From assembly GCA_015039365.1 (NCBI GenBank), contig WION01000090.1:1-64000 (forward strand): DNA of 64,000 nucleotides, given 5' to 3'. The notes below the pieces were generated by a model that had not been told where the DNA came from, ran no database searches, and saw only the letters and a list, made by a program, of their open reading frames with translations. The position numbers and the translations under genes were made by a program. Each line of letters opens with the position of its first letter. The stretch's first letter is position 1. This DNA comes from Amanita rubescens. Its lineage: Eukaryota; Basidiomycota; Agaricomycetes; Agaricales; Amanitaceae. Of the stretch, positions 25,316 to 36,159 are shown one piece after another.

Positions 25316-26224
25316 ATGGCTAACGACAAGGAAGCCGTTCCGAACACCAACGATACCGCTCCTATGAGCGAAGCGCTTATGGACATCTCATCACTGTTGT
25401 ACCCTCCAAGCCCCATACCAGGCTCTCCTGAACCTCCGTCTGCGCTTGCACCGCCTCGCCCAAGGATCCCCGTCATGGACCCCGACGATTTCCGCGCGCG
25501 ATATAAGGCCAACGACGTTATCCTAGCGCGAGCCGCACGGCTTCAAAATTCCGCCGTCAAGGTGAGTATTCTTTAAATAAGGTCTAGTTCTTTTCGCTGA
25601 CCATCCTCCTAGTGTGATAACTGCAAGAAGGCTCGAAAACTTGGCTTCTGCGCCCTCGACTCGCACTACCCCGAAGGGAAATGTCTCCGGTGCAAGGGCC
25701 ATCGAATCACGGGATGTAATCACGAGAACCGCGACTCCGAGGACTATGTCACCCAGCTCCCTCCCATGGAAATGTTGGAGGAGGAGGGGAATAAAACCGT
25801 TGTCATCGAACGCAGGAGTTCTAGGGCGAGTAAAGGAAGCGCCAAAAAGAGGGCCCGCGATGACGAGGAGTCCGAGGTCGAGGCACCGCGTAGGCCGTCC
25901 GCCCGCATCAAAGGGAGGTCGTCGAAAGGCAAGGTCAGAGCAACGCGTAGCCCGATACCTGTTCCTTCCACTAAGATCCCGAAGCCGCCGACTCTCGACT
26001 TTGATAAGCTGTCGATGAAGAGCAGAGTCCGCCGCCAAGCCATGTACTACGCGTACACCGAAGGACTCTTTGGAGAAATCGAGGAAAAGTTAGAGGAAGT
26101 CCGTAACTTCATCCAAGAAGTCGCGCGCTTCGAATACCGACTTGGGAGGCGAGAGGGAAGAGAAGCCGTGCGCCGGGTTGTCGAAGAGTCCGAAGAGGAT
26201 GCAGAACTTGGACGACGTTATTAG
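25316..26224 (+). CDS. Cys-rich, Zn2Cys6-like basic protein, 285 aa
   Basis: Two exons (25316-25561 and 25613-26224) give 286 codons in frame; the intron is 51 nt. Just after the splice lies a six-cysteine cluster: CDNCKK, then GFC, GKCLRC and GCNH, with spacing C-x2-C-x8-C-x10-C-x2-C-x7-C. Fungal Zn2Cys6 DNA-binding domains normally have x6 after the second cysteine, so this is a variant or a related zinc knuckle. It is followed by a highly basic region (SRASKGSAKKRARDD, RIKGRSSKGKVRATR) and a C-terminal helix rich in Glu and Arg that may form a coiled coil (EEKLEEVRNFIQEVARFEYR). A DNA- or chromatin-binding nuclear protein is likely. No transcription-factor middle homology region is visible. 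Confidence 0.75.
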
Positions 26225-26491
26225 CGTAAATTAGTGTAATTTTTTCACAATCGAAATGCACTCTCATTGCACAGAAAGTCATTGTACTTGTTATATAGTG
26301 CCAAGACCTAGGCGTTCAAGCGAAATTATTTCTCACTTGTTTAACCTTTCTTACTATCTAAATACAATCTTGAGCCCTAGGGTCCACTATTATTCGAGAA
26401 AAGCCCGACAAGTAACCTATAGGTAAAACAACTACAATGGGGATATAGCCTACAAAAGACCCAGTACGTGTGGAATCACGATCAAAGAAAG

Positions 26492-28021
26492 TTAAAGTCG
26501 AGAGAACGAGCTTAGGTCAAGGAACTGAACGTACACAGGTGGATCTATGAGTCCCTTGATCATTAAGAAGTCATTGATACTCATGCCACCGATGTCACCT
26601 CTCTCGAAGGAACCAGGGATTAGAGGGAGGGGCTCTGGCGCGGATTCGGCAACTTGTTCATACCATGATAAGATATCTGAAGACGAGGGGCCAGTTGGAG
26701 GTTTTTCCTCGACGTCCTCCATGGCATCGATGTCGTCGGAAGTCTCTGTGCCCTCGATGGTCTGAACATCCCAAGCCTCGCATGTTACTGGTAAGCTCAT
26801 GGCGTCAGTAACGATTTCCTTGTCTGCGTGTTGCACATCCCCCGTCTCCGCTAACCTATCCGAGTACCCGGGTGTGAGCAACAGCTCATCTCCGTCCCGG
26901 GAGAAGGAAGGGGTCGTTCCAAGTAAAATCTGGCCTGAGGGAAGCTCAAAGGTGGGCGCATCCTGGTTGCGATTGCGGTTAGAAGAGTGCGTGGTCGGAG
27001 TGCCATATGTAATAATGGGTTGCTTTGTTAAGAATGTGGTACCATCGCGGGATTGATGATTTATAGGATAGGGTTTGGCACCTCGAGTGCTGTCATACTG
27101 GTTTGCGGCATTTTTCTGAAGACGGATTTCCTCCGATTTTTTGATCAGGTCGGGCGGCGGATCCCACCACCACAAGCTTACAATTTCGGAGCCCATTGTA
27201 ATGAGTTGCTGTTGGTAAAAACTGATTGGCACAATTCCAGCCAAGCGAGGAAGGTTGTGGAGAAGGGAGAACGGTATAGAAAGGAGGGTATTGATGATAG
27301 GGAATGCCGTCTGACTGGTTGGGTTATCGATGCCAGGACAATCCCGGTGAAAATAGATATGAATATGGTCGTTGCCCGCATCCCTTATGAAAGTGGGAAA
27401 GTTGTCTGCGACGTGGTAGCGATGTAGTGTGGATTGTGTACCACCGAATGCCTGAAGTACCAGTGAGGCATGACACCGAATGAATGAAGACGACTGCTGG
27501 CCTCTTCGTATGTTGGTCTGCCAGGGTCACTCCGCCCAGCTTCCAGCTCTGCAATTCTCCACTGATGTAGGTCCTGCTCGTAGGCAAGAGTGCGTGCCAA
27601 GACATCTTCGTGAAGGAAGAGCGTCGCGCGCGGCGGCCACTCATCCACAGCTTTGTGGTGGTTGGGCGTAACTTGGCCTAGTCAAAATTCAACCTATTTG
27701 AAAAGAAATAAGGATGTACGTGGAACAATATTTTCCTGCACTTCAGCGGCATGTCGGGGATGTCGATCCTGACGCAGTTTGCGCGTAAGCATTTGTGAAA
27801 GCTAATAGGTACATCTTCAGCATCATCGCACAGGATAAAATGAGAGATTGACTCACACGTCTATTGCTGGGATGTAGGGTTGCGTCCAGGGTGTGAGACC
27901 ATTCCACGCCCTCCAACACCAACGTGATGACACATCTTTTGCCGTCGTAAAAATTTGTCATTGCGTCGAGCTCACTCTGAGGGTAGACGTGGGTGATCGT
28001 TCGGACTGATGGGGTTGTCAT
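26492..28021 (-). CDS. Uncharacterised protein, 453 aa
   Basis: Four exons (28021-27857, 27801-27720, 27677-27477, 27405-26492) sum to exactly 454 codons, all with GT-AG introns. The start at 28021 gives TTPSVRTITHVYPQSELDAM. Other blocks are RCVITLVLEGVEWSHTLDAT, TLFLHEDVLARTLAYEQDLH, PRLAGIVPISFYQQQ and SLWWWDPPPDLIKKSEEIRL. The C-terminal half is acidic, Pro/Ser/Thr-rich and probably unstructured (TETSDDIDAMEDVEEKPPTG). No signal peptide, membrane segment or known domain. The third intron could be placed slightly differently, but the chosen borders restore one open frame through all exons. Confidence 0.68.
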
Positions 28022-29721
28022 AATGAATGAATTCAAGTGAAGATATGAACAACGAATGGTAAATTCCACCTGTACAGGTGGTAGTCGGTGGCGGTACGAA
28101 GCGCCTTAGGTAAGCTATCGGTGCGCGTAGTCCAAACACAATTGGCAAATGCCAGCTTCCCAGTCTTGTCTGACGTTGGACGTCTTGACAATGTTTATGT
28201 AGGTTCTGTGTCGAGTACAGGGCACTAAACATGGGCTGGAGATGATCACACAATCACAACCAGTCATTGCAAGCTGCAAATGAGGAGATCGTAGGAAAGG
28301 GAGCCAGGTAAAAAACAATGTCTTTTCAGGAGTCAGGTCCTTGCAATGCAAAGGTGCTGTTGGCCTCGGGGGAGATGACATCTGACGGTTATGATCTAGC
28401 GGTGGCGTTATCGCCTGGCTCAAAAGGCCTGGACGACCGAATATAGGAACCACCTTGTGTGAGCACTGAGGGACAAGGCTAGCAAGGATTTAAATCGGCC
28501 ATCGTTCAAGGTTCGTGGTTCTCTCAACTCGGTTGGAGCCCAAAGGAAAAGAGCAGGAGAATCCGAAAGCGCCCGCCATGGATTACCCGAAGTGTACTAG
28601 GACTCGATGAAACCCAAAAAAGGTTTACCTCCCGATCCAATCGATCTCGCGCCTCGAAACCGTTCTTGCACAAGTTGGCATGGAGAGGCTACCCTTCATT
28701 TCATTCAGGGTGTACCGCGTTCCTTCTTCCGTCTCAGAAACTTTCAAGCTCGGAGTCTCTGATGTTTTCCAACACTGCCGATTCGGCTCTCGCCTATCTA
28801 GTTCTTCATCACGGTCTTTCACTCCACAAGTTGCCCCATAAAGCTGGTGAGAGACCCAGCGTGGGCCCCCTTCGGCAAGATGTTTGTCAAGTCTGTGGCG
28901 GATCGGATACTGACGAGTCTGGGTCGAGAGACGAAAGAGGCGCTCGAGTTGAACGCGGTGTATAGCTATTGGAGGTCGCGAGAATGGATCATGAATTCAA
29001 TGAACAGATGCACAGGACGAGGAGGATATGGACCGAATTAACTGCATCGGGCAGCTCTTCCGTCTCCTGCCTCAGGCCCTCAGTAGACAACTTCGTTGGT
29101 AATCTACCAGTCTTCTGGGTGCCCTTGTCTTATTCATGCCTTTTGGCTCGGTTATAAAATTGGTTAGATTGCGATGGACGGCGGAGACGCGAATAGAAGG
29201 TGGTTGGGCAGCGTGCGCGGAACGACCGTCCCGAGAGTCCGGAATACCATCAGGTCGGTTACCGAATTCCAAATGCGTATGACGGCTCGAGAACAACGTG
29301 GTGCCTGTCAGTGCTGACTGTGAACTTATAGTCCTGCATGCTCTCACACCCCTTGAGCAGAACGCACCATTCGATTTCGCTCGTATCCGCCGCTCACATC
29401 GCTGCGCACTGTCTTGACCAAACGCATCGTGATTCGTTTCTTGGAGCCTGTCTCACGGTCACCTGACGCGTGACCGTTGTCTATAATCTCGACCAGGCTA
29501 CTAGTGTGCCCAGTAGGTCAACCACATCAATGATCATCTAACTCACACTGTTGCCTCTGATATGTCCAGACACATCACCCATTGCCTCTATCAAGTCCAG
29601 TATACTTCTTTTTTCCACACCCAGTTATCCAAATTGCTTTTTTCCATTATCTCTGGTGTGCATTACTCCCTCATCTTGATGGGAGAGCTTCAGTGACCCT
29701 GTTTTCTAGCTGGTCCTCAAA
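28022..29721. other. Intergenic region with possible coding remnants
   Basis: About 1.7 kb upstream of the G-domain gene. Plus-strand frames around 28630-28830 (ERLPFISFRVYRVPSS) and 28847-29041 (AWAPFGKMFVKSVADRI) look protein-like but carry no family signature and do not join cleanly, so they may be remnants of a broken gene. From about 29480 the base composition turns AT-rich and stays so through the next gene. Confidence 0.25.
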
Positions 29722-32700
29722 ATGCAAAATGAGCAACATGGAAAAGGAAATGTTATTGGCTCAATACTGGGAAAGTTGGCCAAGACATTCAACAAGCAGG
29801 ATTTGGCGAGCACCTCAATACTAGGCAAGACAACTCACACACAAACTCATGTTCCTAGCAGAACATCAGTCATGGCAGCTACAACTGGTGCACCTTCTTT
29901 GAGTAGGCTAATTCATGTTTCTCAGCATTGCTCTGACCATGACACATATCAGATGAAACACATGATGTTCAAATGCCTTTGCAGCAACCCCTTGTTAAAC
30001 AACCTCATCATGATTCTAGCACAACATCAATCATGGCTACTACAATTGGTGCACCTTCTCTGAGTAGGCTAATTTATGTGTTTCAGACTCTCAGTGTTGC
30101 TAATCCTTGACTGACACATATCAGATGAAACACATGTTCAAATACCCTTTCAGAAACCCCTTGTCAAACAACCTCATTGTGATTCTAGCACCACAACAAT
30201 CATGACAGTAGCTGGTGGACCTTCTTTGAGTAGGCTAATTTATGTGTTTCATTGCTAATCCTTGACTGCCAACACATATCAGATCCAGATGAGACACATG
30301 TTCAAATGCTCAGGGAACGCTATTTATGTCCATACTTTCGCATCCTTGTCATTGGGAGGGCTAATGCAGGCAAGACAACCATCCTTGAGAACTTTTGTGG
30401 TGTAGCAAAAGGGACAAAGCCCATCATATATGACAAGGATCGTAAGTCAGTCTGAGTCTTGTGCTTTCTAAATTGACTGTTGAGTTTCTTGCAGGTAATC
30501 AGCTTGAGCAGTCTGTGAATCATTTGATCCCATCAGTTGATGTGAGTCAGATCATGATGATGTATAGATGTACCCTCACATACAATGATAACAGAGAGGC
30601 CTGCATGATATTGAGCATGAAATCACATACCCTGGAAGTAACTTTATCTTCCATGACTCTAAGGGTTTTGAATCTGGTTCAACTGAGGAATTGGAGATTG
30701 CATGGAAGTTCATTAAAAAGAAGTCTACAGAAAATGAGCTGAAGAATCAGCTACATGCAATTTGGTATCTTGCCTTATTCCTTTACAGTACTGGCTGACC
30801 TGACTTCCTGCAGGTACTGTATACCCATGGACAGCCCTCGTCCTATTTTACATGCAGAACTTGAATTCTTCAATAAAGGGACAGGCAGAGGTAAGTCCTA
30901 ATGAATTCATATATCATCTTGTTGCCCTGGAGAGATTACCGTTAACTACATATATGTACATACCTTCTTTCCAAAGTTGGCTCAATTGACACAAAATCTA
31001 CTAGTACTGACTAGTCAATATTTCCTTTACAGTTCCTTTGGTGGTTGTATTCACTAAATTTGATGGTCAAATAACCAGTGAATTTGTCAAGTTGAATAAG
31101 GCAATGGATAAAAATAAGCGGTGGAATAGAGCCAGGGAAATTGCTGAAATCACTTTTCAGAATATTTATCTTCCCAAAGTTTTGGATGCCAAATATCCTC
31201 CCAAGGCATGTGTGCGATTGGAAGGTGATGATGAGGATCTCTTCCTAAAAAATGGGAGTAACTTTGTTTCATAGACATTGATTTACCAACGAATAATTGT
31301 GCTCAATTAACTCAGAAAACTGCAGATGTGATAGATGATGGCATACATCAGCTGTTTGTTTCAACACAGATGAATGATCTAGACCTTTCTGTTAAATCTG
31401 CACTTCAGTGAGGATCACATTCAAAACATTACTTACTGACATTGACATTGTTCAGACATGTTCTGAAACATAAACATTGGACATGGGAGAATGTTATTCT
31501 CATAGTTTTTTCAAAATTTTCACATTTCTGGGTATGATTTTTTGTCAAACTACACATTAACAATTAAATAGCAATAGGTGGACAGAGAGGTAGGCGTCTT
31601 TCAAATGGAATGCTAAATAATTTCAAAAAGTTAATCAGGAGGTAAGTAACACTTCAATGCCTTCACATGAAAACTATATTAGTATTACTTCAGATGGTCA
31701 ATAAACAACTGGATGAAGCACATGTTAGTACATACATATTCTTGCTGGCAGCATCTGATGTGTTTTATATCAGTGGGTAAGTGACATTGGACTAGCATAG
31801 ATCTACAGTACATATTGTCTTGGCATGACAACAGTTTGTAAGTAATGCTTCTTTTTGTGATCAGCTGTCTTGTCTCATAATTTATAGGAAGTAAGTGACA
31901 TGATAATTTTGATTTTTCATAAATGATCCCATGGTGCATCATATGACCAATAGAAAGTGAGTTAATCTAACATTGTGAGCAGACTTGTCAATCCAGTGTC
32001 TCATCAACAGGGAGTGAGTAATAAAATGCTGCCTCACACCACATCTGACCTGCTTAAAGAAAGTAAGCAACATTAATGTTGGAGTGCAGTTTATCAGACA
32101 TATATTAATGAACAACAGAAAGTTAGTGACATCCTGCCATTATCTGAGAGAGTGTGCCTCAACAATTTCCATTGAATTAACAACAGGAAGTAAGTGTCAC
32201 TTCCTTTCTGTCTGCTTATAAGCATTACATCTTATCCCAAAACAACAGACAGTAAATATTTCTCTTTTTCAGAGCCTCTTCACAGGCAATTAAATAACAA
32301 ACAGGATGTATGTGATACTTTTGTGAGATGCAAATTCATCATATGAAATACTATGGAAAAAGATAGTCAGTGGCATTGTTTTCTTTCTTCTGACCCCATT
32401 ACATATGTTCATTTCATTCTAAAAGGAAGTGAGTGATGCTGGCCACTCAGCTGCAAGACATTATGAAGACATTATTTTGCTCAACAGATGGTGAGTGATA
32501 CTACAAGTCTTATGAAAAGCAGTAAATATTTTCCTATAAACATAGAAGGTTAGCAGCATGTGATACTAGTTTCATGGTTCAAAAGATGACCTTATCCTAT
32601 GGCCAACAGTATGTGAGTAACATTGCAAATATGTCTGGAAAGCTTTTTTATCTATTTTCTATGACTGACAGGATGTGAGCAACATTGAAGACTTTTGTGT

Positions 32701-34894
32701 AATGCAGTCTCATCACATCTTTTCCTATGACCAACAGCAAGTGAGTGCATTTTGTGAAAGAACATCTCATCACATCTTTTTCTATCACCAACAGGAAGTG
32801 AGTGACATTGCACATTTTTTCACATCTTCTCCTATGACCAACAGGAAGTGAGTGACATTACACAAGTTGTGAAAGTCTCACCACATCCTTTCCCATGACC
32901 ATTAGGGAGTGAGTAAACATTGCACATTTTGTGAAAGGCAGTTACCTTATCATATGACCAACAGGTTGTGAGTGACATCACATATCTTGTGAAAGGCAGT
33001 CTTATCACATATTTTTCCTGTGATCAACAGTTTGTGAGCAACATTGCACATTTTGTGACAGGCAGTCTCTCATCACATGTTCCTATGACCAACAGCTTGT
33101 GAGTAACATTGCAGAATTTGTGGAGGTCAGTCTCATCACATATTTGCCTATCACCAACAGCTTGTGAGTGATATTGCACATGTTGTGAAGGGCAGCCTAA
33201 CCACATCTTTTCCTATCACCAACAGCGAGTGAGTGACATTGCACATTTCATGAAGCAGTTTCATCACACCCTTTCATGCACATGACCAACAGTCAGTGAG
33301 TTCGGATGCACACTTTGTAAAAGGCACTCTCATCACATCTTTTCCTATCACCAACAGGGTGTGAGTGACATTGCACCTTTTGTGAAAGGCAGAGCAGGCT
33401 CATCACATCTTTTTTTATATGACCAACAGCAGGTGAGTGACATTGCACATTTTTGAAATGTGGTCTCATCACATCTTTTCCTATGTACAACAGGGAGTGA
33501 GTGACATTGCACACTTTGTGGAATGCAGTCTCATCACTCATTTTCTTATGACCAACAGCTTGTGAGTGGTATTGCACATTTTGTGAAAGGTAGTCTCATC
33601 ATATGACCAACAGCTTGTGAGTGATATTGCCCATTTTGTGAAAGGCAAGCCCATTACATCTTTTTTCATGATCAACAGCGAGTGAGTGACATTGCACATT
33701 TTGGGAACTTGGGCAGTCTCATGAGTCATGACTCTCATCACATCTTTTTCTATGACCAACAGAGAGTGAGTGACATTGCACATTAGTCTCATCACATCAT
33801 TTCTTATGACCACCAGCTTGTGAGTGATGTTGCACATTTTGTGAAAGGCAATCTTATTGTATCTTTTTCCCATAACCAACAGGTTGTGAGTGATGTTGCA
33901 CATTCTTGAAAGGCAGTCTCATTACATCTTTACTACTACTATGACCAACAGCAAGTGAGAAACTTTGCACATCATTTTGTGAAAGGAAGTCTCATCACAT
34001 CTCTATGACCAACAGGGAGTAAGTGACATTGCACATTGTGTGAAAGGCAGTTTCATCACATCTTTCCTATGACCAACAGCGAGTGAGTGACATCACAATT
34101 TTTCTTACCTGTAGTCTCACCATACATCAATTCATGAATTGTATTTAATATATTATGTACATATGTACATATATCAGAAAGTGAGCATGTTGCCATACCT
34201 TTTCCCTAGATCTTCCTTTTACCTTACTGTCATCATAGATTGTAAGATTTCATTTCAACTTGCCCACTCCCACCTCATGTGATCATTCAATTCTGTCACT
34301 TATATGACTTTCCTTGATTTCCAGGTGAGTGATGCTGGTTCATGATGTATTGATTTTCCTATCAGTTTGTATGCTAGTGTGTAGGTCTGATGATACACTG
34401 GCTTTGGATGTTTTATTCTTTCTCATAACCAGCATGAACTTTTCTCCATGTTTGGAGATATGTGGCAAGAAAACTTTGCAGTCAAGGTATTTTTGTTTTT
34501 TGTTTTGAGAGGGGGTAGTGCACAACTCATGCCATTCAAACAAGCTTACTCATTGCCAAGTCTTAGTTTGTGAATTATTCCTTTCATTTACTGTGTTTAT
34601 GCTTAAACTTTCAAGCAATTATTATCATTGCCAAGTTATCCTTTTGGATCAAGAAACCATTTGTGCCATCAGTCACTGATGCCTTTGATCAATACAAGCA
34701 AAGAGGCTATGCTCAGAAGTTGAAGACCAACATTACTCCCAGCTTTATCCGCTCTTGTCATCGACTTGATTTTGTCACATTACTCCATATGCAGGTGACC
34801 CACACTGTTGATGGTATGTACTTTGTCTAGTCATACATTACTTATGAATAATTTATTGCAGGGTGAAATGCATGACATGGTATCCAGTAGGTGA
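29722..34894 (+). CDS. G-domain (P-loop GTPase-like) protein gene with a single-codon microexon array
   Basis: The exons before the array are 29722-29902, 29953-30063, 30125-30229, 30283-30441, 30495-30541, 30595-30764, 30814-30890, 31033-31224, 31275-31407 and 31456-31531. They sum to 417 codons. They contain G1 GRANAGKTT (about 30360), G3 FHDSKGF (about 30655) and G4 VVVFTKFD (about 31045), the nucleotide-binding motifs of fungal G-domain proteins, then WTWENVILIVFSKFSHFW. A 12-nt exon (31578-31589) follows, then about 42 exons of exactly 3 nt to 34368. After these come exons 34433-34486 (HELFSMFGDMWQENF), 34636-34794 (LSFWIKKPFVPSVTDAFDQY) and 34862-34894 with a stop. All three of these enter and leave in phase 0, matching the phase before the array. 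The full model codes for about 544 residues over roughly 56 exons. The gene is visibly AT-rich compared with its neighbours. Splicing of the array is inferred from sequence only. Confidence 0.7.
29880..30310 (+). repeat. Tandemly duplicated exon-plus-intron units in the G-domain gene
   Basis: Three similar units of about 160-180 bp. Each has an exon beginning ETHVQ (ETHDVQ in the first), containing PLVKQPH in the second and third exons and ending GAPSL or GGPSL, followed by an intron starting GTAGGCTAATT and ending ACACATATCAG. The third exon start (PDETHVQMLRERY) leads directly into the G domain. All copies keep the same splice phase, so each adds about 35-37 residues without breaking the frame. 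Confidence 0.75.
31639..34368 (+). repeat. Array of ~42 intron-like repeats separated by 3-nt microexons
   Basis: Each unit runs from a 5' splice site (mostly GTGAGTGACATTGC) through about 46-95 nt to CTATGACCAACAG or a variant. The next unit begins after exactly three bases. The triplets start at 31639, 31694, 31774, 31835, 31888, 31954, 32011, 32060, 32119, 32187, 32249, 32305, 32363, 32426, 32488, 32546, 32610, 32672, 32738, 32795, 32845, 32906, 32965, 33031, 33096, 33161, 33226, 33293, 33358, 33430, 33494, 33559, 33614, 33679, 33763, 33817, 33883, 33952, 34016, 34080, 34178 and 34366. Triplets differ from unit to unit (GAA, CTT, CGA, GGA, CAA, GTT, TTT, TAT, TCA and others). None is a stop in the phase set by the flanking exons. 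The introns are near-identical from about 32700 to 34080 and diverged before that. Confidence 0.85.
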
Positions 34895-35042
34895 TGTATT
34901 GGCTGCATTGCCTTTGCATTAAGCTCATACTTATTTGTACATAGATTAAATAATGTACATCTTGTACTTATATATGTATCAACAAAGAATCATTCCCTCC
35001 TCAAAGCAGTGAAAATACTGATTGAAAGCTTTTATGTATGGC

Positions 35043-35728
35043 TGTAAGGACGGTGATCCTAATTGGGACGGAGCCCGGGAACTAAGCCGCGGACGGGGAA
35101 GGACGGAGTATAACGGAGTCCGGGACGTAGTGGGGAAAGGCTAGGCTTCAGCGTGCAAGCTGCGCCGTGCTAACGTACGTCTTGCCTAAACTTCTGGAGA
35201 ACGCTCTGGAGTCCGGGATGGAGTCCGGGACCGGAGTCCGAAGGGCGAGCAGTCTGGATGAGGTTGAGACGATGAAAGACAGGGAGTCAATACGAGTTGG
35301 GGCACAATCCAAGTCGATATTCGGACTACTGTATGAATACAAGTGAGGCCTTATATACGTAGTCCGACAAGGGGTTCTATGGCCGTGTTCTGATAAGCGA
35401 GGAAACCATAGAGATATGGAACAGGAAGTGGAGTAGAGCATATGGTACGAAGGGATAATGATACCAGTGATACCCGAGATGAAACAAGAGGTGAAACAAG
35501 TATGGAAAATATGTAGAAAGGAACTTAGCGAATATGCACGGAGTTGTGACGGAGTTGTGACGGAGTCCGTCACGGAGTTTGTCACGGAGTTGTCACGGAG
35601 TTTTCGGAGTTTTGGCATAGGCTTGATATGAGATGCGACATGGGTGGAAAGTGGTCATGGGTATAGTCAGGAGTCCATCGGGGTCCGAGGTCATGGAGTT
35701 TGGGTGGAGTCTGGAACGGGATATGACA
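35043..35728. mobile_element. Solo LTR with 5-bp target-site duplication
   Basis: A 686-bp sequence begins TGTAAGGACGG and ends GGGATATGACA, so the ends are TGT...ACA as in LTR retrotransposons. It is flanked on both sides by ATGGC (35038-35042 and 35729-35733), a perfect 5-bp target-site duplication. No internal retrotransposon domains are present, so this is a solo LTR left by recombination between two LTRs. The inside is rich in the short motif CGGAGT, including a run of near-repeats at 35540-35610. The family (Gypsy or Copia) cannot be told from the LTR alone. Confidence 0.85.
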
Positions 35729-36159
35729 ATGGCATGTCAATTAAGGAAATGGTGTAGTACCTTTTGAGACATAAAGGAAACCATGTGCAGCATATACCAT
35801 ATGCTTCATACCTACAATAACATGCTGCACTTCAAAAAGGTGCTGGGGTGGTGACTTGTGAGCACGTGTATGTAAAGTTGTAAACTCAGAGGTGAATAGA
35901 ATTACTGAGTCACCTACTACACAAGCATGAAAACTGACGAAGAGCAGCCACCTGATACCTGCGCCCCAAATGTAATTTGGACTCAAGTCGTTCGCCACTG
36001 TAATTCTACCGCACAGCCCTTGGAAATGTAAATGATTATGACACATTCCATTATTTGTTATTGCTACATTACGAGAGAAAAAAAAGATATACCGATGTGT
36101 TGTTAACTGTACAATGCTAGTAAATGTCCGTGGAGAGTGAGTCATGGCATTAAGGCAAC

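Noticed and set aside
33148..33903. Minus-strand frames across the array
   Set aside because: They arise because the repeat unit is periodic; the peptides are simple repeats of the intron sequence.
31639..34368. CRISPR-like array of regular repeats and spacers
   Set aside because: The variable parts are only three bases, the repeats carry eukaryotic splice signals, and the window is fungal.
31639..34368. Plain non-coding minisatellite
   Set aside because: Not excluded, but exact 3-nt spacing even between diverged units, kept donor and acceptor sites, no stops in phase, and matching phase on both sides favour exons.
34615..34640. Earlier acceptor giving the hydrophobic stretch AIIIIAKLSFW
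   Set aside because: It resembles a helix of related proteins, but the phase does not fit the preceding exon (34433-34486); the acceptor at 34635 does.
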